A DNA stretch of 64,000 nt, from the NCBI GenBank assembly GCA_031556035.1, contig JAVBTT010000030.1, forward strand, positions 1 through 64,000. The letters run 5' to 3'. Below the pieces are notes generated by a model, which was given only the letters and a program-made list of their open reading frames with translations, was not told the DNA's origin and searched no databases. This document shows, piece after piece, positions 1 to 9,800 of this stretch. Made by a program: the position numbers and the translations under genes. Each line of letters opens with the position of its first letter. Position 1 is the stretch's first letter. This DNA is from JAVBTT01 sp031556035. GTDB lineage: Bacteria; Bacillota; Clostridia; Oscillospirales; UBA929.

Positions 1-81
1 AAAACAATTAAAAAACTTTAACAAAAACACACCCGGCCTAATTCCGAAAAAGACAAATTTTGGGGGATTTTCTTGGGTCGG

Positions 82-101
82 GGGCGGCCTTGCGGCCGCC
101 C
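82..101. repeat. GC-rich hairpin downstream of the YyaL-like gene
   Basis: GGGCGGCC and GGCCGCCC pair across a short loop just beyond the stop codon of the leftward gene at 122. There is no clear T-run on either strand, so it may be a weak terminator or a palindromic repeat. Confidence 0.35.
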
Positions 102-121
102 GCTACACTCGGGGAGTTGTA

Positions 122-2149
122 TTATCCGCCGAAAAGCAGACTTCTGAGCTCCGCGGGCTCCGTCGCCGGGGGATTGCACGCCCCGTCCCGGCAGACATAG
201 GCCGCCGCCCTGCCATGCTGTGCCCTCATGCCAGAGGTGAACGGCGCGAGCTCATCCATGCCGGGGTAGCCGTCGCCGCAGGCGGAGACGACGATGTCCG
301 GATGATAGCCGCGCAGAGCCTCAAGCAGTCTGTCCATTCCCCAGCCGGAGGCTATCACAATGTCCGCCCCGCCCCTTTGAACGGCGTCCGCGGCGGCGCA
401 GCTCCACACATGGGCGGTCGGGTAGGCGCTCAACAGACCGCCCACGCTGGCCAGCAGCTCCCGCGCCTGCCTGTCCCAGCGCGGATCCCCTGTCAGGCGG
501 AAGAGTCTGGCGGCGTTGTGCAGCGCAACGGAGTGTCCCGAAGGCGTCGCTCCGTCACGCGGGTCGTGCGACCGCGCCGGAAGGTCGGTCATGTCGGAGC
601 CGGACAGGGACAGCCCGCCCTCCCCGTCCCCAAACAGAGCGGCGAGCTCGGTTTGAAAGTGTACGGCCTCTCCCAGCCAGGCGGGGTCGAGGGTGGCCTG
701 ATGCAGCTCAAGCAGCGCCCAGACGAAATACGCGCTGCCGTCCAGAGTGGCGGGGATGTCGGCCCTGCCATCCTTCCAGGAGGCCATAAGCCGCCCTCCG
801 CGCAGGAGCTCGCGGAGGATGAACTCCACGGCGCCAATGGCCCGCTCAACCCACTCCGGGCGCTCAAGCGCCCGCCCCGCGGCGGCAAAGGCGGCGGCGG
901 CAAGCGCGGTGCCGGACAGCATCTGTTTTTCATCCCGCATAGGCCAGCTTCTTCGGGAGCGGTATTCGTACAGCCTGCCTGCGCAGCCTGCGGCAAACTC
1001 CCCGTCCTCCCTGTCCAGCGCCCTCCCTATCAGGTTCGGGATGCTGGCGCCCTCAAAGTTTCCGGAGGCGGTTATGCCGTAGAGACGGCAAAAGCGCTCC
1101 GCGTCGTCCGGGGGCAGCGCCTCCCCGACATCCGAGGGGGTGAGGAGATAAAACTTACCCTCCTCGCCCTCGCTGTCCGCGTCCAGGCCGGTGTAAAAGC
1201 CGCCCTCAGGGGCTGAGAGCTCGCGCAGCAAAAACAGCGCGGTCTCCTCGGAGACCGCCGCGTAAGCCGGCTCGCGCGTTTTCTGAAAGCACTCCGCATA
1301 GCACATCAGCAACAGAGCGTTGTCGTACAGCATTTTCTCAAAGTGCGGAACCAGCCATTTGGCATCCGTGGAATAGCGGCAGAAGCCGCCCCCGATGTGA
1401 TCCCGTATCCCGCCAGCCGCCATGCCGTCCAGCTGTCGGCGCACTGTGCGCCACAGCGGCGCGTCGGAGGGCTTGTCAACACCGGCGCGCATCAGAAACA
1501 GCAGATTGTGCGGCGAGGGGAATTTTGGCGCGCCGCCGAAGCCGCCGTACACATGATCCTCCTGCGCGAGCAGCCCGCGAAGGGCGTTCGCCGCCGCGTC
1601 GCCGTCCGGAGCCCGCCTGCCCCCCTGTGAGCGCGACAGGTGCCTTATTATGCCGTCCGCGCTGTGCAGCAGCTTTTCGCGCTCGGAATACCACGCCTCC
1701 TTCACGCGATCAAGCAGGGTTAAAAGCCCCATCCTGCCCCGGCTGTCCTGCTTAGGGATATAGGTTCCAGCCCAGAACGGCCTGCGCTCATGGTCGAGAA
1801 ACACCGTCAGCGGCCAGCCGCCGTCCCCGTTGAGGGCAACGCAGGCGTTCATATACAGCAAGTCGACGTCCGGGCGCTCCTCCCTGTCGACCTTGATTGA
1901 GACAAAGCCCCGGTTCAGAAGGCGCGCCACAGCGTCGTCCTCGAAGCTCTCGCGCTCCATGACGTGGCACCAGTGGCAGGTCGAGTAGCCTATCGAAAGA
2001 AAGACAGGCTTGTCCTCCAGGCGGGCCTTTTCAAAGGCCGCGTCGCACCACGGCCACCAGTCGACAGGGTTGCGGGCGTGCTGGATAAGATAAGGAGAGG
2101 TCTCGTTGATCAGTCGATTGGCTGTTTTCTCGGTTACGGCCACAGACAT
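122..2149 (-). CDS. Thioredoxin domain-containing protein, YyaL/DUF255 (spermatogenesis-associated protein 20 family)
   Basis: 675 residues, the usual length of the COG1331 family. The N-terminal thioredoxin-like domain carries the family signature around YSTCHWCHVMERESFED (near residues 55-71) with a CHWC redox-like motif, followed by the (alpha/alpha)6-barrel-like region typical of N-acylglucosamine epimerase and glycosidase folds (HFEKMLYDNALLL near 270). The biochemical role of the family is not settled; a cytosolic redox or carbohydrate-linked function is usually assumed. The ATG at 2149 has an AGGAGCTG ribosome site directly upstream. It is monocistronic on the minus strand. The family call is secure, the function is not. 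Confidence 0.93.
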   Translation of the reverse strand: MSVAVTEKTANRLINETSPYLIQHARNPVDWWPWCDAAFEKARLEDKPVFLSIGYSTCHWCHVMERESFEDDAVARLLNRGFVSIKVDREERPDVDLLYMNACVALNGDGGWPLTVFLDHERRPFWAGTYIPKQDSRGRMGLLTLLDRVKEAWYSEREKLLHSADGIIRHLSRSQGGRRAPDGDAAANALRGLLAQEDHVYGGFGGAPKFPSPHNLLFLMRAGVDKPSDAPLWRTVRRQLDGMAAGGIRDHIGGGFCRYSTDAKWLVPHFEKMLYDNALLLMCYAECFQKTREPAYAAVSEETALFLLRELSAPEGGFYTGLDADSEGEEGKFYLLTPSDVGEALPPDDAERFCRLYGITASGNFEGASIPNLIGRALDREDGEFAAGCAGRLYEYRSRRSWPMRDEKQMLSGTALAAAAFAAAGRALERPEWVERAIGAVEFILRELLRGGRLMASWKDGRADIPATLDGSAYFVWALLELHQATLDPAWLGEAVHFQTELAALFGDGEGGLSLSGSDMTDLPARSHDPRDGATPSGHSVALHNAARLFRLTGDPRWDRQARELLASVGGLLSAYPTAHVWSCAAADAVQRGGADIVIASGWGMDRLLEALRGYHPDIVVSACGDGYPGMDELAPFTSGMRAQHGRAAAYVCRDGACNPPATEPAELRSLLFGG

Positions 2150-2267
2150 CAGCTCCTATGCTTTAGTATAATAGGAGTAGTATTTGTAATAAACCGAAAA
2201 GGATACCGCTAAACCAGCTGGCATAATATTACGCCGGAAGCATAATATCAGGAATTTGTAAAAAGAA

Positions 2268-2297
2268 GTAACCGCCACCGGTTAGGGGTGGCGGTTA
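2268..2297 (-). terminator. Rho-independent terminator of the secreted-protein gene
   Basis: Read on the minus strand, AACCGCCACC and GGTGGCGGTT form a 10-bp stem, followed by a T-rich tract (ACTTCTTTTT). It lies about 20 nt beyond the stop codon at 2318. Confidence 0.7.
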
Positions 2298-2317
2298 CTC
2301 CATGCGGCAGAGCCGTT

Positions 2318-3478
2318 CTATTCCACGCTCATGGAATACATCTCAAACGAGAACATGAAGCCGGCCGGGTTCTTGCCGGGCTCCCTGGCGTAATCGTCGG
2401 CCGGGCCGTAGAACGCGTCCGCCGCCTCGTTGACGCCGATGATGGTCACGGTGTTCTCCGCTCCGGCGAGCAGATAGGGCCTGAGGTCGAACTTGTAAAC
2501 TGTGCGCCAGTCGTTGCCGAGGATATACGGCTCGGTTCTGTCGCCGACGATCTCGCCGTACAGATAGCCCGCGTCGTAAGACTCAAGGGCGTATGGCTTG
2601 ACCACAGAGCTGCTCTGCCCGACGAACTTGCCGTTGACAAACACCAGGAGCGCGTTGTCGCCCGCGATATAGAGCGGGAGTTCGGCGTCGTCGGCAAGCG
2701 CGTTGTAAGCGGAGTCGGTAAAGGTGTCCAGCGTGGTGAACTTCTTCTCAAAGACCACGGTGGCACCGCTGACCGCCAGGGCGGAGTCGGTGAAATACGC
2801 GTTGTTCCAGATAAACTCGGGGGCGTCGGCGTTTTCGTCGCCGTAGTCTAGCAGGATGGCCTTCATGGCGGCGTAGAGCTCGGGAAAGGCGCCCGAAAGG
2901 GTGCTCTCCCACAGCCCGGCGGTGCTGCCGTCATAGTATGTGTCCAGTACGCTCGCGATGTCGGCGGGCTGGCCCTCACAGGTGGCTCCGAGGGCGATGT
3001 CCGCGCCGTTGCTTATGACAAAGTCCCTCTGGTAAACCGGTATCCTGCGCTCGACAAAGTCGCCGATCCAAACCATGTTGATGTTATGTACCTTGCCCTT
3101 GCTCACGAACTTGTTGATCAGATAGGTTCCGGGGGCGGTCACAACGGCCTTTCTATACTCACTGCTGGCCTTCACGACGATCGTGAGGCTCTCGTATTTG
3201 TCAAAATATCCGGGGAGAACTGTCAGGTAGCCGTCGTCCTTCTGCTTGGCGTCCCAATCGAAATAGACGGTGGGGGCAAGGACGTCGTAGTGCGCGTTGC
3301 TGGGGATTTTAACGGACATGCTGTCCGCGTCCGCCTTGGTGGCGTCAAGATAGGTCACGGCCTTCGCTCCGGCTTTGTCGTAGCCCGGTATAGGGTCTGT
3401 GCCCTTTGCGAGGGAGGCCGGCACTAAGAGAGCGCAGAGCATCATAGCCGCAAGAAGGGCCGATAGAAATCTTTTCAT
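2318..3478 (-). CDS. Secreted protein of unknown function
   Basis: 386 residues from the chosen ATG at 3478, which has GGAG nine nucleotides upstream; a start five codons earlier (3493) lacks a ribosome site. The N-terminus is a clear Sec signal peptide (MKRFLSALLAAMMLCALLVP then ASLAKG). No lipobox, transmembrane segment or anchor is seen. The mature part is predicted to be beta-rich, with lone aromatic and Gly motifs and no catalytic motif I recognise. The last third (LPLYIAGDNALLVFVNGKFVGQ) resembles the jelly-roll carbohydrate-binding folds of secreted glycosidases, which is inference only. It has its own promoter and terminator, so it is a single-gene unit. Exported hypothetical protein. 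Confidence 0.8.
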   Translation of the reverse strand: MKRFLSALLAAMMLCALLVPASLAKGTDPIPGYDKAGAKAVTYLDATKADADSMSVKIPSNAHYDVLAPTVYFDWDAKQKDDGYLTVLPGYFDKYESLTIVVKASSEYRKAVVTAPGTYLINKFVSKGKVHNINMVWIGDFVERRIPVYQRDFVISNGADIALGATCEGQPADIASVLDTYYDGSTAGLWESTLSGAFPELYAAMKAILLDYGDENADAPEFIWNNAYFTDSALAVSGATVVFEKKFTTLDTFTDSAYNALADDAELPLYIAGDNALLVFVNGKFVGQSSSVVKPYALESYDAGYLYGEIVGDRTEPYILGNDWRTVYKFDLRPYLLAGAENTVTIIGVNEAADAFYGPADDYAREPGKNPAGFMFSFEMYSMSVE

Positions 3479-3680
3479 TTTTTTGAGCTCCATTCATTAA
3501 AATTCTTTAAACCCATTATGTACGCCCGTTTTATTCTGGAGCCGGGCGCTCTATTTTCAGCCTCGTTTTTCAAGACTGCGCCTGTGGCCGGTCGGGGAAC
3601 GTGGTTAACCCCGGCAGGACGGGGGTTCGCATATTCATCTCCCTTCAAATCAACAAAAATGAGTATAATTCCCCAAATTT

Positions 3681-3709
3681 ATTATATGAAATCGGTCGCG
3701 GTTTGTCAA
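3681..3709 (-). promoter_or_regulatory. Sigma-A-type promoter of the secreted-protein gene
   Basis: On the minus strand, TTGACA (3704-3709) and TATAAT (3681-3686) are separated by exactly 17 nt. It lies about 200 nt upstream of the ATG at 3478, leaving a long 5' leader. The rest of the 3479-3882 gap shows no gene. Confidence 0.75.
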
Positions 3710-3781
3710 GTAAAACAAACAAAAAACGTCAATAAAAGAGAAGAGCCCCGCCAGAAGGAGGCAAGGCGCCCGGTCGCACGG

Positions 3782-3817
3782 AAAAGGCCCTGAAACCGTA
3801 GAAGTTCCAAGGCCTTA
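3782..3817 (-). terminator. Probable terminator of the giant SLH protein gene
   Basis: On the minus strand AAGGCC and GGCCTTTT flank a loop of about 20 nt, 65 nt beyond the stop codon at 3883. The stem is short, so confidence is moderate. Confidence 0.45.
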
Positions 3818-3882
3818 GTCCTATACTTATACTGAGTTGCGCGCCGGCGGCGGCATGTCATGCGCGAAGAGCCAGCAAAATC

Positions 3883-6800
3883 CTACTGTTTCCAGGTTTC
3901 AACGCGCTCCTGTCCATCTTTCTGATGATCGTGCGTGTTTACCGCCTCCATCACCTCGTAGTAATACCACTTGCCTTTGTCGAGGTCGGGGAACTGGCGG
4001 AGCGTTTTCCAGCTGTCAATAGCGTCTTTGTCAGGATGTCGTCCCAGCATATTGTTGACGATTTTGGCGACCTCCGAGCGGGTAATGCTGCGGTCGGGCT
4101 GAAACAGGTTGCCGCCTACGCCGTCTATCCAGGCAAACTGTGCCGCCGACTTGATATGATCATAGGCCCAATGGCTTGGCGGCACGTCGTCAAATGTCCT
4201 CTCGCCCGTTGTGACGGACGCAAACCTGACGGCAAGCGCGACAAACTCTGCGCGCGTTATTGGTTTGTTGGGGGCAAAGCGTCCATCCGGATACCCGCCT
4301 ATGATGCCTATGGAGGCGAGTGTGTTGACGGCCCCCGCGTACCAGGCGCCGCCAGGCACATCCGGGTAACTGACGGTAGCGGGAATATCCTTGTCGCGCA
4401 GCAGATTGTAAAACACCTGCGCCGCTTCGGCTCTTGTAATATACTTCTCGGGATTGAACATAGCTTTATTGTCGCCGACCATGTACGCAAAATGCTCGTC
4501 CGTGTTCAGAAGCGTGGACACGTCTCCCGGCAGCCCTCCGGATTTACTAAACAGCGGGGTCAGCGAGACATCGCTGCCCGGCATGACGAAGGTATAGGTG
4601 TTCGCTCCTGTTTTTATGTATTTGATTTCCCCGCCGGAGACATCGCGAACGGTCAATCCGCTCGTGGCGTATCCGATATCCGGGATGACGGTTACAGTCA
4701 CAGTCATGCCGGCTTTCGGATTCTGCGGCGCGGCAGAAGCCTTGCCGCCCGTGGCGGGCAATATTTTAACCGACAGCACGGGATCAATATCGGGAGGGGG
4801 GTCAAAGGCCAGCGCATAGGCGGAAAACTGGCTTACAGTGAGCTTAAGCAGATCCCCCTCGATTGCGAAATACTCTCCAAAAGCGTTTTGCCCTGGGGTC
4901 TGTTCCAATTTTTCCGCGAGTCCGTTGTGGACGCGGTATACGGCAAGACCGGAGTTGCCCGCTAAAGAAGGCGGGATATGGATCATAACAGTGATATGAC
5001 TGCCGTGCAATGTATTCAGACGCTCTGTCTTCAGAAAGTCCCCATTGTTGCTGAAGCTGGACTTGAATATGGACAGGTCAAGCAGCATCAGCACATTTTT
5101 CGGGCTCGCCTCCGCCTTGAGGAGCGCTTTGTCGGCAACTGAAACGCTGCTCTCTCCGCCGGTCTTCAGACTTATTTCAACCATGCCGCCGCCGGCGACG
5201 ACCGCGGCGTCAGAAGACGAATAGACGGCATTGTTGGAGAACAGGTCGGGCAAGCCGTCTGCGACGACCACAGGCGCGTTGGGAAGATGCTCAACAACGC
5301 TCTGAGTCTTGCCCGTGCCCATGTCAATGAGGACAGGCTTGTCCGCCACACCGTTTTTGTCAAGTACAACTCCGTAAGTTACAGCCCACGCGCCGTTGTC
5401 CGCCACTAAATTATACGCTCCGGCGGACAGGTTGTCGAAGGAGAAGACGAAGCTTGTGGGGTGCGCGGGGTCCTGGACAGCCCAAACAGTCGCCAGAGCT
5501 TCTCCCCCCTTGACGAGCGAGATCAGCACATTGCTCTTAGCCGGATTCAGCACGCCGCCGCTTAGAGTATGCCCCTGTGCTGGGATCACTGCCGGCGTCC
5601 TGACGATATGTGTCTGCACATACTCCCGCTCAAGGGCGTGATCTGTTATCGAAAGGGTGAGGATATATGCCGTGTCCGGGCTCAGGTCCCCCAGAGCGGG
5701 AGAGGAGGCGATATTGCCCCCGAGATTGTCCCCAGAGGACTTTGCGGCTCCGCTCAGCGAAAGCGTATAGTCATAGCCGCTGTCGCCCTTGACAATGCCA
5801 AGGTTTGTCCTCGCGCCGGTCACCGTGTTCTGAAAAACGGACATATCATATACTGCGGAGAGACGCCCGACCGGAGGATCGTATACGGTCAGCGCACCCA
5901 GTGTGACTGACTTCCCGGCGTAGTGAAACTGAATATTTTCCCCATTGTGATCCGGCTTGTTCAGCAGGACGTCAAACGCCGCGGGCCTGCCGCCGATGGT
6001 TATGCAGGCGCCCGGAATAGAGGCGGCCGGAAGGAGGCTTTCCGTCAGGTCATCAAAAACGACCTTGAGCGTCAAGCCTGACAGCTCCAGCGCGTCGCCG
6101 GACATATAGAGGAAATCTGCGGTTTCGTCTCCGTCCCCGTCGTGGGACGGAGACGTGTCGACCGAAAGGCCGCTGACAAGCTTGTCACCCGTCGGAGTGA
6201 AGGCCACGTCAAAGCGCGCCTCCGAGCCGTCGGCCTCCACAACAACTGCGCTCACCTTGCCTCCGGGCACAGCGGGCAGGAAGCTCTGCTCAAACAGTGT
6301 TCCGATTTTGGGCGCAAGCGTAACGGATGCGGTATATTCCGTCTCTCCGAGATGCGGCGCGTCGAAAGGAGTCCAGAGGATGCCCGCGCAGTCCGCGTAT
6401 CCTGAAAGAGCGCCGCTCAGCTCAACGCCGGACATGGTCGCCGGCGCGCTGTTTTTGACCGGCACAGGTATTAAAACCGTCTGGGAGCCGGCAATGCGGT
6501 CTTTTTTTGTGATAATGCCGTTTGAGACACTCCCGTGGAAAGTACCGCGCACAGGGTCGCTAAGCGCAACCGTGAAGCCAAAGCCGCCGTTTATACCGGG
6601 CATGCCGTATACCGAGGATACAAAGCTGTCCATGCGGATGTCGCCCGGCTCAACGGTGATATCCGGGATTCCGTCATTCTGAAATTGTTTGCCGATTTGC
6701 TCGGCAATCCAGACAACCAGGCCAGGCTCTTTATTGATTTCCGTAACCCAAGGCCCTTGCAGGGCCAGCGCCAGGGAATCGCTGACCGCCTTTCGCTCCT

Positions 6801-9800
6801 GGATTTCCCTGAAAGTCGCGGTCACTGTGACGTCACAGGCTGGCATGGTGAAGCTGTATTCGTTTCCAGTTCCCGCAAGCTGAATATTTCCGCCGCCGCC
6901 GGAAACCGTGATCGTATCAGATTCATACCCGAGCCGGGGATTAAGCGCGATGCTGACAGCGGCATTGTAATCGGCCGCTGTATTCACAAGAACGGAGCCG
7001 TTTTGCGTTTGCGCGGCGGTAATATTGTAGCCATTCACATTCCATTTGGCGTAAAAGGTTTTGTTGCCGGTTTCTGTTTTCCCGTTGATTTCCGACACGG
7101 CAGCTCCGCTGTATCCGGAGTTTGTAAACCAGCCCATAAAGCTGTGGCCAGTGCGGACTGGTGTGGGGAGCGTCAAGGGGTTTTCTTCTGAGAGATCGGA
7201 AACATAGGCGGTGAACGGCGGTGTAAAGCTGCCCTGTCCATCGGGGATGTTGTGCTCAAAAGTGACGGTGAAGCTGCGTTTGGGCTGTGTTACCGCTACT
7301 GACGCCGCGGCGCTTTCATCATACAGGTCGCTGCCGGGCGATCTGACCTGATATGTTCCCGCGCCAAGGCCCGTGATTTCGCCCGCCGCGTTTGCGCTGA
7401 CAGTGCGCCAGAGTTCGCCGGAACCGCTGAGAAGAATCTCATATGCTGCGTTTGGGGTCAGGTTTGTGATTTTGCCATCTATCGCTCCCCACGCAAGGGC
7501 CGGCTCCGCGATAGGCTGCGGAGTTGCCCGCGCTCCCTTGCTAACGGTCAAAACAAATACCGCCTCGGCGCCAGCAAGGTAGCTCCCGCTGGCCGCCGTC
7601 ACCATGCCGATGGAGAAGGTTCCGGCCTTGACAGTGGTCAGGACGCCGGTGACGGCGTCAATGCTGCCGGTGCCCGCCGATGCTCCCGCCTGAGGTAGCA
7701 GGTAATAGGTCTGAGCTCCGGCGTTTGTGTCCTTGGTAAAATACCCGGCGGTTAAAATGGGGTTTCCCGAGTAGGTGATAGTCTGAGGCAAGCTTGCGGT
7801 GTTATGCACATTATGTTTAGCCGCGCGGAGAGACCTGCCGCAGACGGAGCAGGTTACCGAGTTGAGGGGGTTGTCGGTGTCGCTGTCGGACTCTTCGCCG
7901 GAAACCGGCATGTGGACGGAGCCGTCCAAAGCCTCGCCGCAGTTCCCGCAGCTGTGCCAGTGGCCGGCGGCGTCGGAATTCCAGGCTGATGGATCAGATA
8001 TTGTGTGATTTAATGCGGGAACAGATACAATTTCATAGACTTCGCAAAGCACGCCCTCAATAATATCGCCAGCCGCATCAACCGCGGCTTTGCCGCAAAA
8101 CAGTTTATTAAGCCCGGGGGTTACACAGGTGGGCGGAAGTATAACAACCGATTGTCCGTCGAATACATGTCCGGGGGCCACTGTGCTTTGATATTCCGAG
8201 TATTCGCAGCCATCATTGAGACATACGCTGATTTCAAGCCCTTCCTTAACGCAGGACGCTTCTTCAAAGGTGCTCCATTCGCTCATGTTATGCGGCGCAA
8301 ACCCCTCCGCGACGTCCGTTGCGGTCTCCGCTTTCCCGCAGCCTCTGGCGCATGCGCGTTCCAAAACGCCATAGCTGCGGCAGGTCTTGCCGGCCTTTTG
8401 CGCATACGGCCCTGAATAATTATGTCCGATCGCCGGGAGTGTGCCGCCGCATTCGGAGCAGACTGTGGTCTCCTCGCACTTGCCGGGCGTCGTGTTCCCG
8501 CCGTGGACGCAAAGAGTCCAGCCCGCGTAATACACCTTGTCCCCGGCGGCGTCGTCTGGTATGGTGTTGTTTGACAGTTTGTCCTGAAGCGCACTGTCGG
8601 AATACCAGCCGTCAAATACATAGCCAGTCTTTACAGGCGCCGGAAGCTCCAGAGCCGTACCGGGACAATACTGCGTCACAGTCGCCGCGATCGTCCCGCC
8701 GTTTGTCACCAGTGTCACGGGGCGCGGCGTTACAGTCCACTGCGCCGTCAGCGTGAGATTGAGGGAGGGCGTTTCCTGCCCGTTAAAGCTCAGCGCCGCG
8801 CTGTAATCGGCGCTTACGGAATAGACAAGCTTCTGCCCCACAGGATAGACGGTTTGGCTGTCCGACCAGCCGCCAAAGGTGTGCCCGTCGCGCACAGGCG
8901 CTGCCAGCGTCAGGGTGGTATTTGCCGGATCCAATGTATAGATGACTGACTGATCCGCGCTTCCGGGCCCCGGAAGTCCGTTCAGGGAGCCGCCGCCCAG
9001 CTTGAACGTGATGGCCGCTGTGGAAATAGCCGGTACGCCGTAGTGTGCCAGCAGCACGAGGCCGCCTGTCTCCGTTTCCACGCGGAACAGCTCCGCGCCG
9101 TTGTTATACGCCACCAGGTAGGCGACGGCTTGATCTATTATATAGGCCACCCTGTCGACGGTCAGCATCGTGTTGCCCACAGCGGCTTTCCAGCCCAGAA
9201 AGCGCATACCCGGCTTATCGGCCTGGCCGGGAATCAGCTCGTTATTATTTGCGTCGACCGTCAGCTTGACCTCTCCGCTTCCAGCCTGATAGCCGCCGCC
9301 GCAGGGATCGAGCACAACGGTGCCCCTCTTGGCGAACAGCACGGACACATCGAGCCGCTCTCCCTGATACACCGCGCCCTTAAATGCGCTGTATTCCACA
9401 AAAACGCCGTTGACGACCGCGCCTATGGGTATATATTCCTCGTTTTTCGGTATTGCGGCAAAGCTCACCTTTGAGGTGTCGTCAGGATGGATCGCCACGG
9501 TATGACCGCCCTCGGCCGTATCGACCACAAAGCCGTCCACCAGCACATTGACGCTTCCGCCGGCAGGAGGGTCAGCCGTGACCGGCACTGTGGGCTTCGG
9601 AACCTCGACGGGCTGGCAGAAATAGATATTGTCCAAAAGGTTGCCCACAGAGGGGTTGTTACGCGAGGCCGACACGCTGACGAAGGCGAAGGTGGTCTGC
9701 TCCTGCCCCGCCGGAACGGTGTAGGAGCCGGTGTATCGGTACCATTGGTCGTTGTTGCTGAGTATTCTGCCTGCGCTGAGTGTGGAGCTTCCGCTCTCGT

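Noticed and set aside
215..1216. Long plus-strand open frame opposite the YyaL-like gene
   Set aside because: Low-complexity, Arg/Gly-rich translation and no ribosome site: a shadow of the high-GC gene on the other strand. The same holds for plus-strand frames across the giant gene.
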